Below, piece after piece: positions 24,345-35,940 of a stretch of DNA of 64,000 nt. Position 1 is the stretch's first letter. Each line of letters starts with the position of its first letter. This stretch comes from Henckelia pumila. Lineage: Eukaryota > Streptophyta > Magnoliopsida > Lamiales > Gesneriaceae. The DNA lies in assembly GCF_033568475.1 (NCBI RefSeq), contig NC_133121.1:3162001-3226000 (forward strand), written 5' to 3'. The position numbers were made by a program, and so were the translations under genes. The notes below the pieces were generated by a model that was not told the DNA's origin, did not search any database, and saw only the letters and a program-made list of their open reading frames with translations.

Positions 24345-27300
24345 ATGGAAGCTACCTCAGCTTCTCCGAGCTTTTTCTTGCTCTGTATACTTTTGTTTTC
24401 TGCTGCTCGTCTCTCGTTTGGCAGTGTCACCTACGACAGGAAGGCGCTTATCATCAATGGCCAGAAGAGAATTCTTTTTTCTGGTTCCATTCATTACCCA
24501 AGAAGCACCCCCGATGTAAACAAATTTTCATTTTCTTGAAATTGTTCATTTTGATTTCTTCTGAAGTCCCTTTTTTCCCCCCCTCTGGGATTTGATAAAG
24601 TAGTGGCTTGATAATGCAGATGTGGGAAGGGCTCATTCAGAAGGCTAAAGATGGAGGATTGGATGCAATAGACACCTATGTGTTTTGGGACCTCCATGAA
24701 CCTTCACCTGGCATTGTACTCAATTTAATTTCTTACCTTCTTGGACAATGCTACCTTATTTACTGTACTTCTTGCTGTTTCATTCATTCAATTGGAAATT
24801 AATGAGCTGTTTCTTGTGGGTTTTTAGTATAACTTTGAGGGAAGGTGTGATTTAGTTGGATTTGTGAAGTTGGTCCAGAGAGCAGGATTGTACCTAAATC
24901 TGCGTATTGGGCCTTATGTTTGTGCGGAGTGGAAATTTGGGTAATGGGATTTTTTTCCCACTATGTACTAAGATTTTTTCTACTCTTTGTTATTGTCTCT
25001 CTTTATTTATTCTTTGTTTTATTTATATTATGGTTTCAGTGGGTTCCCAGTTTGGTTGAAGTATGTTCCAGGGATTAGCTTCAGAACTGACAATGGGCCT
25101 TTCAAGGTCTGTATGTGCATAGTGTTCATTGACCAGGAGTAAATTTTCATTTTCTGAGATTTTTCTCGTTTTGCTCTAACATTATTGATAAATTTGAATT
25201 TGGTTTCTTGAAGATGGCAATGCAAAGGTTTACTCAAAAAATTGTCCAAATGATGAAGGATGAAAGATTGTTTCAGTCTCAAGGTGGCCCTATCATTCTC
25301 TCCCAGGTATGTTCAGTAAAAAAAATATAACATTCTTGTTAAATTTTTTTTTTCTTTTTTTGAGAAAACACAAGTTATGCCTAATTACACAAGTTAAGTC
25401 ATGTATACCATCAAACTTTTGTCAAAAAATAAAAAAAGTTATACCAACAAACTAAACAGAACATGTACTTTGTGAACTTACCTTACATATTTCAAAACAC
25501 ACAAGTGATTAAATCCATGATATGTTCTAATATTTGGAATGAGTGTCCTTGATTCTTGTGAGCTCGATGTTAATGATGTAGATCGAAAACGAGTATGGTT
25601 TTGAGAGCAAGAATTTTGGTGCTGCTGGTCATGCATATATGACTTGGGCAGCTAAGATGGCTGTCGACTTGAACACCGGGGTTCCATGGCTTATGTGCAA
25701 GGAGGACGATGCCCCAGATCCGGTGGTAATACTCTTTCTTTTTGTGTATATTCTAGAAAATATTGACATCATATTTCATTTAAATCATTTAGTTGAACAA
25801 TGCTATCAAATTTCTTGTAATTGTGGTAATTTGTGTTTTGTTGAGATCCTTCAAATTTTGGTAACAGATAAACACATGCAATGGTTTATACTGCGATTAT
25901 TTTTCCCCGAACAAACCGTACAAGCCCACAATATGGACCGAGGCTTGGACTGGCTGGTACAATTGAAGTTCTCCCATCCCTCATTTTTTTTATGACTGAC
26001 ATATGAACGCCATGTTTTTTGTTGCTGTTCCTTCTCAAGGTTTGAAGATTTTGGTGGGCCTATTCATCATCGTCCTGTAGAAGATTTGGCATTTGCAGTT
26101 GCTAGGTTCATTCAGAAAGGAGGCTCCTTTGTAAACTACTACATGGTTTGTAAACATCTCTTGGCTGCTCAAGTCATGACTTTTTACTCAAGCTTTTAAT
26201 ATTTTGGAGTCTAATAAAACTTTAGATCACATCCACATCAATTAAAGAGTATGAAAAAATCATGGTTCTCCAATAACTGCTAAAATTTGATATAGTTCAT
26301 TGTAACAGTACTGATTTAGTGGGTGTGGAGTCTTTTACTGATTTGCATATAATATATGGATAGATTTGATAGATATTTATCTATTATATTTGAGTTTCCT
26401 TTGTTTGGAATGTTAATGATTAGATCGAGTATTCAAATATTTGGCCAGGTCTTATGGAACAATATTAAATGGTTTATTCTGTATAAAGATATGTAGTTTT
26501 TAATATGCTATAGGACATTCATGAACTCATCTTAGTTTATTTCCGACAGTATCATGGAGGAACAAATTTTGGAAGAACTGCCGGAGGTCCTTTCATCACT
26601 ACCAGCTATGACTATGATGCTCCAATTGATGAATATGGTGAGGGACAAGTAGTTCAAGCCCATGTTTTTTCTTTTGTATTATGCTCTTTATCCTAGCTAA
26701 TTGGTTCCCTGATATTTGGGCAGGCTTACCTAGGCAGCCAAAATATGATCATTTAAAGGAGCTTCACAAGGCCATAAAGCTATGTGAGCCTGCCTTGATT
26801 GCTTCGGATCCTACCATTACTAAATTAGGAAACTATGAGCAGGTTTGTGTTATTGCTTGATATTGTAATTCTTTGCATTTCATTTAAAGGAAGAGGCATT
26901 GGAAAATACAATAGTCCTAACTTAACCTATTGAGCTCAATTGTGAACTTCAAACTAATTATTGTTAAATAATTGAATTATATTAATCGACATGACAGGTA
27001 TTATCACTTGAAAGTATTTGTAATAAGAAATAATCAAATAACCAATATGTTAAGTGTTAACCAAGTAGAAAAATTAAATAGTTTGAACACTTGTGGCATC
27101 CAATTCGGGACCGAAGAAAATATTTCTTAATTTTTCTGGTAGTTTTGGTCTTTTGTGGTATGAGATCATTTTTTTGCTTCTTTCTTTATTGGGACTTTTG
27201 ATGCTTTGTCTTCAGGCACATGTATTTTCTTCAAAATCCGGCCAGTGTGCTGCTTTTCTATCAAATTACCACTCGGAGACATCTGTAACGGTGAAATTCA

Positions 27301-29634
27301 ATAACGTGCAATACGACCTACCACCTTGGTCAATCAGCATACTTCCCAATTGCAGAAGCGTTGTTTTTAACACTGCCAAGGTAAGCTAAGCATTTTCCTG
27401 TGCAGAGAAGTAAAGCTACAATTGATTTCTTGAAACGTTCCCTTCCACATTTTGGTATTTTTTTTCTGGTTACAATTTTCAAGTTCTTGTGGATTCCTCC
27501 CTGCTTATCATCTTCTGCTTCTCACAATTTGATTTAATCCATTTAGGTTGCAGCTCGAACTTCCCAAGCACAAATGTTGCCTACAAATGTTAAAACGCTC
27601 TTGTGGGAGACGTTCAGCGAAGACACGTCCACCACTAACTTTGATTCAAAAATCACCGTGTTTGGTCTCTTGGAGCAGTTAAATGTCACTAGAGATGCTA
27701 CTGATTATTTATGGTACACAACCAGGTAAATAACTAAATAAACAATCTAAGACAACGGCTCTTGAATTTTGTCATTAATTTCATGTATTTATTTATACAA
27801 GTTGAATCATTGCAGCATCAACATTGGTCCTACTGAATCTTTTCTACATGGAGGGCAGAAGCCGATTCTCACTGTGGCTTCTGCAGGCCATGTCTTGCAT
27901 GTGTTTATTAATGGACAATCTTCAGGTTCTACGAACTTTTCTTCTTTTTGGTTATGGAAATTAAAAACAACCGCTAGGATAATCAGATCATTCTACTATA
28001 AGTGGAGATGGACCTAGAATTTGCTGAACTTGGTCATTGTTTTCCAGTAAATGTTACATTATTTTACACTCTTGCAAAACAGAAAACATAACATTTGAGA
28101 ATTTGCCAGTATCTATATGCTGAAATAATATCTCATTACAGGTTCAGTCTATGGATCTCGTGGAAACTGGAGAGTTACTTTCTCAAGCTATGTCAACTTG
28201 CACGCTGGAATGAACACGATTGTGTTGCTTAGTGTGGCAGTTGGATTACCAGTTAGTTTTCTTGATCTTTTATATTGTAACATTGCACTTTCTGAAATCA
28301 ACCCGGTAGTAATGCTACAGGTTTTCAGGACACCTGTTCTTGGATTAGAGTCACAGGGTGTGATTCTCTTCCTAGAAAACAAATTATCTCTGTTAAAGAC
28401 CCCTTCTTCAACAACTGTTGATTCATTGGCTCTAAAAAAATTTCCCCACCATGAATATACTTCCTAGCTGCCTGTAGTTATTTATTCAGATTCACACTCA
28501 CACGAGTGTCTCCCTTTTGTATATAAAGAACGACGGCCATCATTTTGAAACTTGGAGCACTGGAATCTCGGGACCAGTTACAATACATGGACTAGATCAT
28601 GGAGTGTGGGATTTATCCCAACAAAAATGGTCATACAAGGTAATTTATTCTTCATTTTTTATCGCGTCTATTTATTCAATGAACATTTAAGTTTGCAAAC
28701 GGGGATGTAATTTGTTTATGCATTCAGATTGGGCTGAAAGGAGAAGCCATGAACTTAGCTTCACCAGGGCAAGTTTCATCCATTGATTGGATACAAGAAT
28801 CCTTGGTCGCAAACAACCAGCCACTGACTTGGTATAAGGTACTCATATTAGCTTTAGCCTTAAGTCAAGCATTAGAATTTAGAATTTCACAAGAAGAAAG
28901 CTAATAAAATGCTAAACAACAAATAATGTTAGTTATTTGGTTTTCTCTACGATATAAATTTAGAAGAACCCATTACTGTTGTAAACTATAGATTTTCCAA
29001 ATAACCTGTAATTATTTAATGACTTGAACCACATGATCAAGTGGCTACGTCGACCTTCTTAGGGACATTTGCCTAAAAATTAAGGCAAGTCGGATACCAA
29101 AGCACTCACTTTTGCGTTTGGATATGATAATTAAAAAGGGAATGAAGTACAAAACTTGAAGCTACATGTTCTGCTTCATGATTTCAGTTGTCTCGAGCAT
29201 TATATATAAGATTGGCACCTTTCTTGCAGACTTATTTCAACGCACCATTAGGAAACGAGCCATTGGCATTGGACCTAAGTTCTATGGGCAAAGGTCAAGT
29301 GTGGATCAATGGACAGAGCATCGGAAGATATTGGACTGCTTCTGCTACAGGCACTTGCAACGGCTGCAGCTATGCAGGAACATATAGACAGCCTAAGTGC
29401 CAATACGGATGTGGAAAACCGACGCAAAGATGGTAAACACTTTCTTCGTACATATGCATAATACGTTGTATCGTTTTCAGTTGTTTTCTCGCAGTTCTTT
29501 CACTCGGGTTTCTCAGGTATCACATCCCTCGGTCATGGTTGAAGCCGACACAGAATTTGTTGGTTGTTTTCGAGGAAATTGGTGGGGATGCTTCCAGAAT
29601 ATCTCTTGTTCAAAGATCACTTACATATGTATAG
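24345..29634 (+). CDS. BGAL: Beta-galactosidase, GH35, secreted (BGAL2/BGAL4-like)
   Basis: The gene has 18 exons: 24345-24515, 24620-24715, 24828-24940, 25040-25106, 25214-25306, 25582-25725, 25868-25956, 26040-26145, 26550-26637, 26724-26842, 27216-27380, 27547-27725, 27816-27925, 28142-28251, 28529-28639, 28728-28838, 29230-29432, 29517-29634. All joints keep the frame and give 730 residues. The start at 24345 gives a clean signal peptide ([17 protein letters not shown]) before SVTYD; an in-frame ATG at 24318 would add nine residues. The catalytic domain has the GH35 signature [13 protein letters not shown], with the acid/base Glu in IENEYG (181-186), and the nucleophile Glu253 in WTEAW. 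Galactose-binding and beta-sandwich parts follow, ending in [13 protein letters not shown]. There is no lectin-like C-terminal domain, as in the short BGAL class. It trims terminal galactose from cell-wall pectin and other glycans in the apoplast. Oddities: FWDLHEP where FWN is usual, and NDGHHFE where NVGGHFE is usual. Confidence 0.95.
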
Positions 29635-30746
29635 AAATGAGAAGAAGCAAATCATATATAGACTACGTATACATACTTGTGAAAGAGTGTAAAGGTTGGT
29701 TAAAATGAGACACTGTCTGAAAAGGAAAAAAAAAGAAGATAATTACTGTGTTTTGTGTGAATATACAACTCCATTCTTTGATCTATTTATTTGTAAAGTG
29801 TGGAGATATTCAAGCCTAATGTGCGTTCAATATTATTTCAAACTTTACTTATTGCACCTGAAAAAACTTGTAAATGATCTGTCAAATTTATTGTATTATT
29901 TATTTATTTATCTATTCCTATTATTAGGAATCTCTATAATAGAGGCAAATGATGGTTTTGATGTGGGGTTTTTGCCTTTTTTTTTAAAAAAAAAAAATTC
30001 AATTCTAAATTACAGTATAGTCCTTCATTAATTTTTATAATTATGGTACGACTCATATTTGAATAAAATCATTTCAAATTGCAGTATTAATCATCAATTT
30101 TTACAGTTTACGATAATACTTTGATGTTAATTAATTTTGATTTAGTGTCCAATTGCTTATCTTTTGACTATATATTAAATATTATATTATATTGAATATT
30201 ATATTATAATTATAATATTAAAATTTTGGGGAGTTCCTCACAATACTCACCACCAATTTTCGTACACACAGTAGTGATCATGTAACATATTTCAATGGAC
30301 ATGACCTTAAATAGTTGAAGGTCGTGGAATTACTATATAGTTGGGTGTTAATAATTCAAGTAGACTAACTAATACATGATGTGAATGTTAATGTTTCAGG
30401 AAAAATTCTATGCTACACGACATGTAATGTAGTTTGAACCATGTGGATCGTACCTGTTTTTGTATGGCCGGCCACACCAAAAATATTAATTTCGATATAG
30501 CATATATGGCAATGACAATAAATCAAAATTTGGGACCATTTTCCATTTGAAGATATTGGGGATTCTTTTAAGGGGTAGTAGAATTAATCAGTAGCTACAT
30601 AAGGCAAAACTTGTCCTAAGACAACTGCTCTTTGGTTCATACCTCGGAACTGCAATTGGTTAACTGTCTTTATTCAACAAAAAGATTATACATCATCGAC
30701 GCAAAGCTTAATTGTCACACTTGAGTCAAAAGCAAAGGAAAGAACT
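29635..30746. other. BGAL 3' flank and promoter of the first RBR gene
   Basis: The first 250-300 bases are probably the BGAL 3' untranslated region. AT-rich DNA follows. From about 30540 the sequence matches the promoters of the two small genes (47800-48024 and 54320-54557): shared phrases are gggattct...gggtagtaga/gggtaatata, gctacataa.ggcaa and ggttcatacctc.gaac.gcaa. So this is the RBR promoter, and one ancestral promoter serves the whole cluster. Confidence 0.6.
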
Positions 30747-31630
30747 ATGGAAAACTCTCCTACACTTGCAGATAACCCGTCGCCTTCCGACCCGGCTAAT
30801 GCTCAACACCATGTAGAAGGAATGCTACGTGATCACGCGGGTGATAGCGATCAAGAATTCACCTGTGAAATCTGCATCGAGCCAACTTTAGTTCCCGATA
30901 AAAGATTCGAGAACGGCGACAAATGCGCCCACCCCTTCTGCACCGACTGTGTGATCAAGTACATCCGCGTGAAGCTCGAGGATGACAATGCCGGACGCAT
31001 CAAATGCCCGGCTCTGAACTGCGATCACACGCTGGACCCCCTCGCTTGCGCCACGCTCGTCGGCCCCTCCCTTTTCACGCGCTGGTGCGACGTGCTATGC
31101 GAAGCTGCGATTTCGGGTGTGGATAAATGCTACTGCCCGTATAGAAACTGCAACCTGGTGATCTTGGACGAGTGTGGCGAGGATCCGAGGAAGTCGAGGT
31201 GTCCGAATTGCAAGAGGTGGTTCTGTTTCAGGTGTAAAACGGGTTGGCACGCGGGGTTTCGGTGTGAAGACATGGGTGAAGTGAGGGATGCGAACGACCT
31301 GGCTTTCGGAGGGCTGGTGGAGCGGATGGGGTGGAGAAGGTGCCCTTCTTGTAGGCATTTCGTCGAACGGCTCGGAGGCTGTAAATCAGTGCGGTGCAGG
31401 TTAGTACATTTATCGACTCAAATTTGAATTTTGGCAAGTATTTAGTACTAAATTTGACACAATGTTCCGAATGTAGATGCGGGATGGATTTCTGCTACAC
31501 ATGCGGACAACAATGTTGTCCTTGCAGGAATGGACCATTCTACGATGGTGAATCCACTATTTATGCGATTGTTTGTCTTTATTATGGAATTTTCGCCATT
31601 TGTTTATTTATTTTATGGCTGAAGCTGTAA
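30747..31630 (+). CDS. RBR-type E3 ubiquitin ligase with C-terminal membrane anchor (RBR1)
   Basis: Exon 1 is 30747-31399 and exon 2 is 31477-31630, joined by a phase-2 intron of 77 bp, giving 268 residues. A proline-rich tail precedes RING1, which starts with CEIC (C40, C43) and includes CAHPFCTDC and CPALNC. The in-between-RING domain has CYCPYRNC and CPNCKRWFCFRCKTGWH. RING2 starts CPSC, and LGGC at about 209-212 holds the cysteine expected to form the thioester with ubiquitin, followed by CRCGMDFCYTCG. The last 25 residues (IYAIVCLYYGIFAICLFILWLKL) form a membrane segment, so the enzyme is tail-anchored. The layout resembles plant RSL1-like and animal RNF144-like ligases, which are shorter than the ARIADNE class. 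It is the left-most member of a cluster that continues at 48, 54, 57 and 61 kb. Confidence 0.92.
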
Positions 31631-31775
31631 GATCCATATAGCCGAAAATTGAGGGAAACGGAAATATATAAAAATTATGTTAAAAAATTTAGAAAAAATT
31701 GGAGATGTATATTATATGTTGGAAAAGATGATCATGAATTAATTATTTAGTTTCTGATAACCGTCTTTATTTTAT

Positions 31776-31987
31776 GAATAATGCTAGAGGTACAACCAAA
31801 ATATCGTACAACGATATTTACAACAATTATGTCGTGATATTTTGTTATTATCTCGTGAGATTTTGATATGATATCGTCATATTTTGCATTCAATGTATCA
31901 TGAGATTTGATAAATTAAAATTTTGTATTGAATTTTTTGTAATGTAAAAATTGTTGTACAAATTTGGTTATACATGTAGCATTGCTC
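31776..31987. mobile_element. MULE-type MITE, copy 3, with a 9-bp target duplication
   Basis: The ends are GAATAATGCTAGAGGTACAAC and the inverted GTTATACATGTAGCATTGCTC. A perfect ttattttat flanks both sides (31767-31775 and 31988-31996). It sits 146 bases after the RBR1 stop codon, probably within or just beyond the 3' untranslated region. Confidence 0.87.
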
Positions 31988-32039
31988 TTATTTTATTACG
32001 TAAATCAGAAAAAAAAAATGTTTGTTAATAGTCTCTATT

Positions 32040-32290
32040 GACAAAAATGTTTGTTAGGTATATTATATATTTTGTAGAGATAATAACTTAATACCTTAAT
32101 TTTAATCTCAAATTTTAATTTGTTTCATATTTTATATTCAGCTGGTTAAATTAAAATTTTGACACACCAAAATTATTAAGTATTTTAAATAAAGGAAATT
32201 TAAACAAATTTTGTATTTAAATTTCCCCTCTAAAAATAGATAGATATAGTTTAGTTAGTTTATTTTATATTTACACATTACAAAAAATTA
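32040..32290. repeat. Block duplicated downstream of RBR1 and RBR2
   Basis: Phrases such as gtatattatatattttgtagagataat, aattttaatctcaaatttta and cccctctaaaaatagata recur in the same order at about 59055-59300 downstream of RBR2. This shows that the two full-length RBR genes arose by duplication of a segment that included the 3' flank. Confidence 0.75.
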
Positions 32291-33048
32291 ATGACCAAAT
32301 ACTTTAAATATGGAATTTTTTTGTTAATATAAAGAAATATTAAATTTAAGTTTTTTGGGTGTAAATCTATATTTTATAACAAGTAAAGCGTTGATATATG
32401 GACAAAAAAAATCAAATAGAAGTAATAGAAGAGGGTAATCTAGATCTTTTCAAACATTGAATTAAAAAGGTGAAGTGGAGGGGAATGGATCCCCTACTGT
32501 GGCCACAGTAGGGGGTGCCTATTTTCCTTTTTTTTTTTTTTAATTTTTTTTTATATAGAATTTGATTTGATTTTATTTGTCTTTTGTTTTTTTTTTTTAC
32601 CTTTTTTTTAATACAATCTATTTTTTTTTAGTTTTTTATATTATCAATTTTTTTATTATAATTTATCCTTTAACAATATATATTAAAATAATACATCAAC
32701 TAATAAAATATGTCAATTTGAAAACAAAAATAAATAATCATACGTTTTAATCCAAAAATAAATAAGTTCGGTAACAAAAAAATTAGAAAAACTGAAATGC
32801 AAATGATAAAAAATCGAATGTTTTATATTCAAATATTCTTATTTCCTATTGTAATTTTTTAAAAAATAAATAGAAGTAGAAAAAAAAAAAATCAAACATG
32901 TGAAAAATGAGTAAAAATGAAATACAAATTATGTCTTCCTCCCAAACGAGAAAAAAAAAACGATGTCCAAAAAAAAGTCCAAAAAATGAAATAAAAAATA
33001 AAAAATAAGCTAAAAAAATTTTAAAAAAGAAAATTTTGAGAGGGTATA

Positions 33049-35940
33049 TGAAACTACCCAAACATACTAAAATAATATATGCGGAATTTTTTTTTTTTAA
33101 ATTATACTTAGTAAAATAGATGTACATACATGCCCATACATATATGCACAAAATAAACAGATTTAAAAATAACATAAATAAAATGCAACATTCTTACTTA
33201 AATAACTGAGTCAAACTTAAATAGAATACTGTCAAACCATCCACTTAAAAGTTTGCATGCAATAAAAATTATTTAATAAAAATAATTCTAAAATTCACCG
33301 CTGGAAAGACATAAAAGAAATAAATAAGAAACAGAGTTTAAAAATTCTTAAAAATGTTCTCAAAACTCAGCCGGCGATCACGGGGGATCACTGCATGTCC
33401 GCTCATACGTCCTCACCACCGGTAGGAACTACATCTTCCTCTACGTACTCACCTGCACCATACAAGTGTAGTGAGCCTAGAGGCCCAACATGCTAATATA
33501 ACAAGGGTTTAAAATAATTTAAATCACTGGAATACTAATAAATAACATATACATGAATGAGCATGCTTAAAAAAAAATTATGAATTATAACTTAAAATCT
33601 TACTTGAACTTGAACTTAAATATAATCATATATTACATACATAACATTGTTGAGCATAACATTTTCTAACATCGCATGGTCATATCCGTAGTGTAACCTT
33701 AAACTTAAAAGTTCGACTGATCAGTCTCTTAAAATCAACGTACGCGGCGGTGACGAATCACCTCTTACTGATAGTAAACTACCCTTAAATTGACAGTAAA
33801 CTACCCTTAACATGTGGGGACTGGTCCCCCTTAAATTGTCACACTACTTCAACTTCCAACATAAAATTATTTTCTAGCTCAACCTTAAACATTAAATCAT
33901 GCCATAAAATTATTTCATGAATGCATGTACTTAAATAAAATGTGTGTCCTTCCTATATATTTAATTTAATTTTTTATACTAACATATAAATACTAAAATA
34001 ACATTCATGCATAAAATAATTAAATATATATTTAGGACACATGCAATTTCTTATGGTTTGTGCTGTACTGCTGACCCTAACACTCAAGCCCATTTTTTTA
34101 AATTTTGGCTCATTAACACTGAGACTGACCCATTAACATTCTTAAGCCCATTAACACATTTTTAAACCCAATAAATCAATTAAAGCTCATTAGCACATAC
34201 TTGGCCCAATAACAACTTAATCTGGCCCAATGGGCCCGAAAGCCCAAAGACTGGCCCAATAACTTCCATGGGCCCCCAAGCCCATAAAAATTATTGGACT
34301 AACTTAATTAAATTTATTTAAGTTCAATAATAATTAAATTTAACCCAAATAATTAAATGAAACCCAATTAAATTTTTGGATTTAATTAGGCCCATTTAAC
34401 ACTTAATTAAATTTAAAACTTAAAAATAAAAATACCCGAGCCCGACTCACTTAACCCAAACCCGGACCCAACTAACTTGACCCATGACCCGACGGACCTG
34501 ACCCGACCCGGCCCGCCAAAAACCCATATCCATAACCCTAACCGTGAATTCTATCTTCCTTCTTCTCTAAACCTGCGCCCAGCTGAGCGGCTTCACCAAA
34601 AACATTCGTGCTGCCTACTCCGACCACCTATGGCCTTGAAACCACCGTCCAAACTTAGAAACATCAAGAAGGTTCTAACCCAACAAATTTGACCTCAAAC
34701 CAATTCTTGTAGTAGGAGAACGAACCAAAACACTACAAGCCTTGTTTCTGCTCACGTGCAGAACGCAAACACGGACTTCCGGCCGATCTTCCGGAAATAT
34801 CCGGCCACCACTGGCAGAAGAACTACCTGTAATACCTTTGCCAATTTCTTGAGGTTCTAACCCAACTGGAATCACCTTAAAACACGCTCTGTGGATCGAG
34901 AACGAGCCAATCTCCCAACCCCGCTCAATCTGCGCGATCTGCTGCGCATCAGAAGGACTGGCTTCATTTCCATCCCTTTACAACCTTAAACACCGAGCCA
35001 ACCCAAGTCTAAGAACCCTAACACACCCCTCTGAACCTCGGACCAGCAGCCAGCCCGTCTTCCATGGCAAAAACGTGAGCTTTAGCATGAAAAACAAGCA
35101 AAACATGAATAAAAACATGACTAAACATGCATGCTTCAAATTTCCACATTTTCTAACGTAAAAATCGTGGTGATTCTGATGAAAAGAGATTTAATAGCTT
35201 ATATAGTGTAGAAGAAAAGGAATCAAACATGCCTTTATAATTGTTTGAAGTAGGTTGTTGCGTATAAGGGCTCCGGGACGACGAACGGACCAAAAACTCG
35301 ATAAATCTTCAAAGAACGAGTTGATCGGCTATGGAGGACTATTTTTTCTGAGATGGAGGCGTGAAGAGGGTTTGGAAGAAGGTGGGAGTCGGCTGATTAG
35401 GGCTGAGAGATAGGGTAGGTTTGTTTTAAATTTGATAAATAGAATTAAAATAGGATATTAACTAATTTAGAAATAAAATCATACCTAATTAAATATTTAA
35501 AACTCCATAATAACTTAATAATTCTGATAACACAACCCAAATCCCGAAATATTAATTTAAGGGATTTTTAAAATTTAATAAAAGTTATTAAAATGACTTA
35601 TTTTGGCTAAAAATAAACCCTTAAATAAATATATAACTAAATACTAAATTTTTCTTGACAAAATATCTTAAAATATTATTTTAAGGCTCATAAAACTCAT
35701 AAAATATTTTTGGCTAAATATTTTGGTATCTCGTCCGTCCACGATCCCGTCTACGCGATCAAAACAATTAATTTTCATAAATCATGAAGAATCACTAATT
35801 ATGGGTTAAATGCTTAAAAATAACTTAAAACATGCACACATAATTTCACATAATTATTTAACCCATAATCTAAAATTCTACATAAATAAAATTCCTAATT
35901 ATGCATGCGAATTTACGTACTAAAAATACTGGGTGTTACA
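33049..35940 (-). repeat. Left LTR of the Ty3 element
   Basis: It begins TGAAACTACCC and ends GGGTGTTACA on the plus strand (TGTAACACCC...GGGTAGTTTCA in element orientation). It matches 40810-43321 closely over its first 2.5 kb. Confidence 0.88.

Larger units (their letters stand above)
31631..33048. other. Downstream of RBR1: duplicated block and MITE
   Basis: No gene is visible. The MITE at 31776-31987 and the block at 32040-32290, which is repeated downstream of RBR2, are listed separately. A perfect 24-bp palindrome (cccctactgtgg and its complement) lies at 32491-32514, inside T-rich DNA. The last 500 bases are A- and T-runs leading to the Ty3 element. Confidence 0.5.

Noticed and set aside
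31095-31358. Protein on the strand opposite RBR1
   Set aside because: It is a mirror of the RBR coding exon with no homology of its own.
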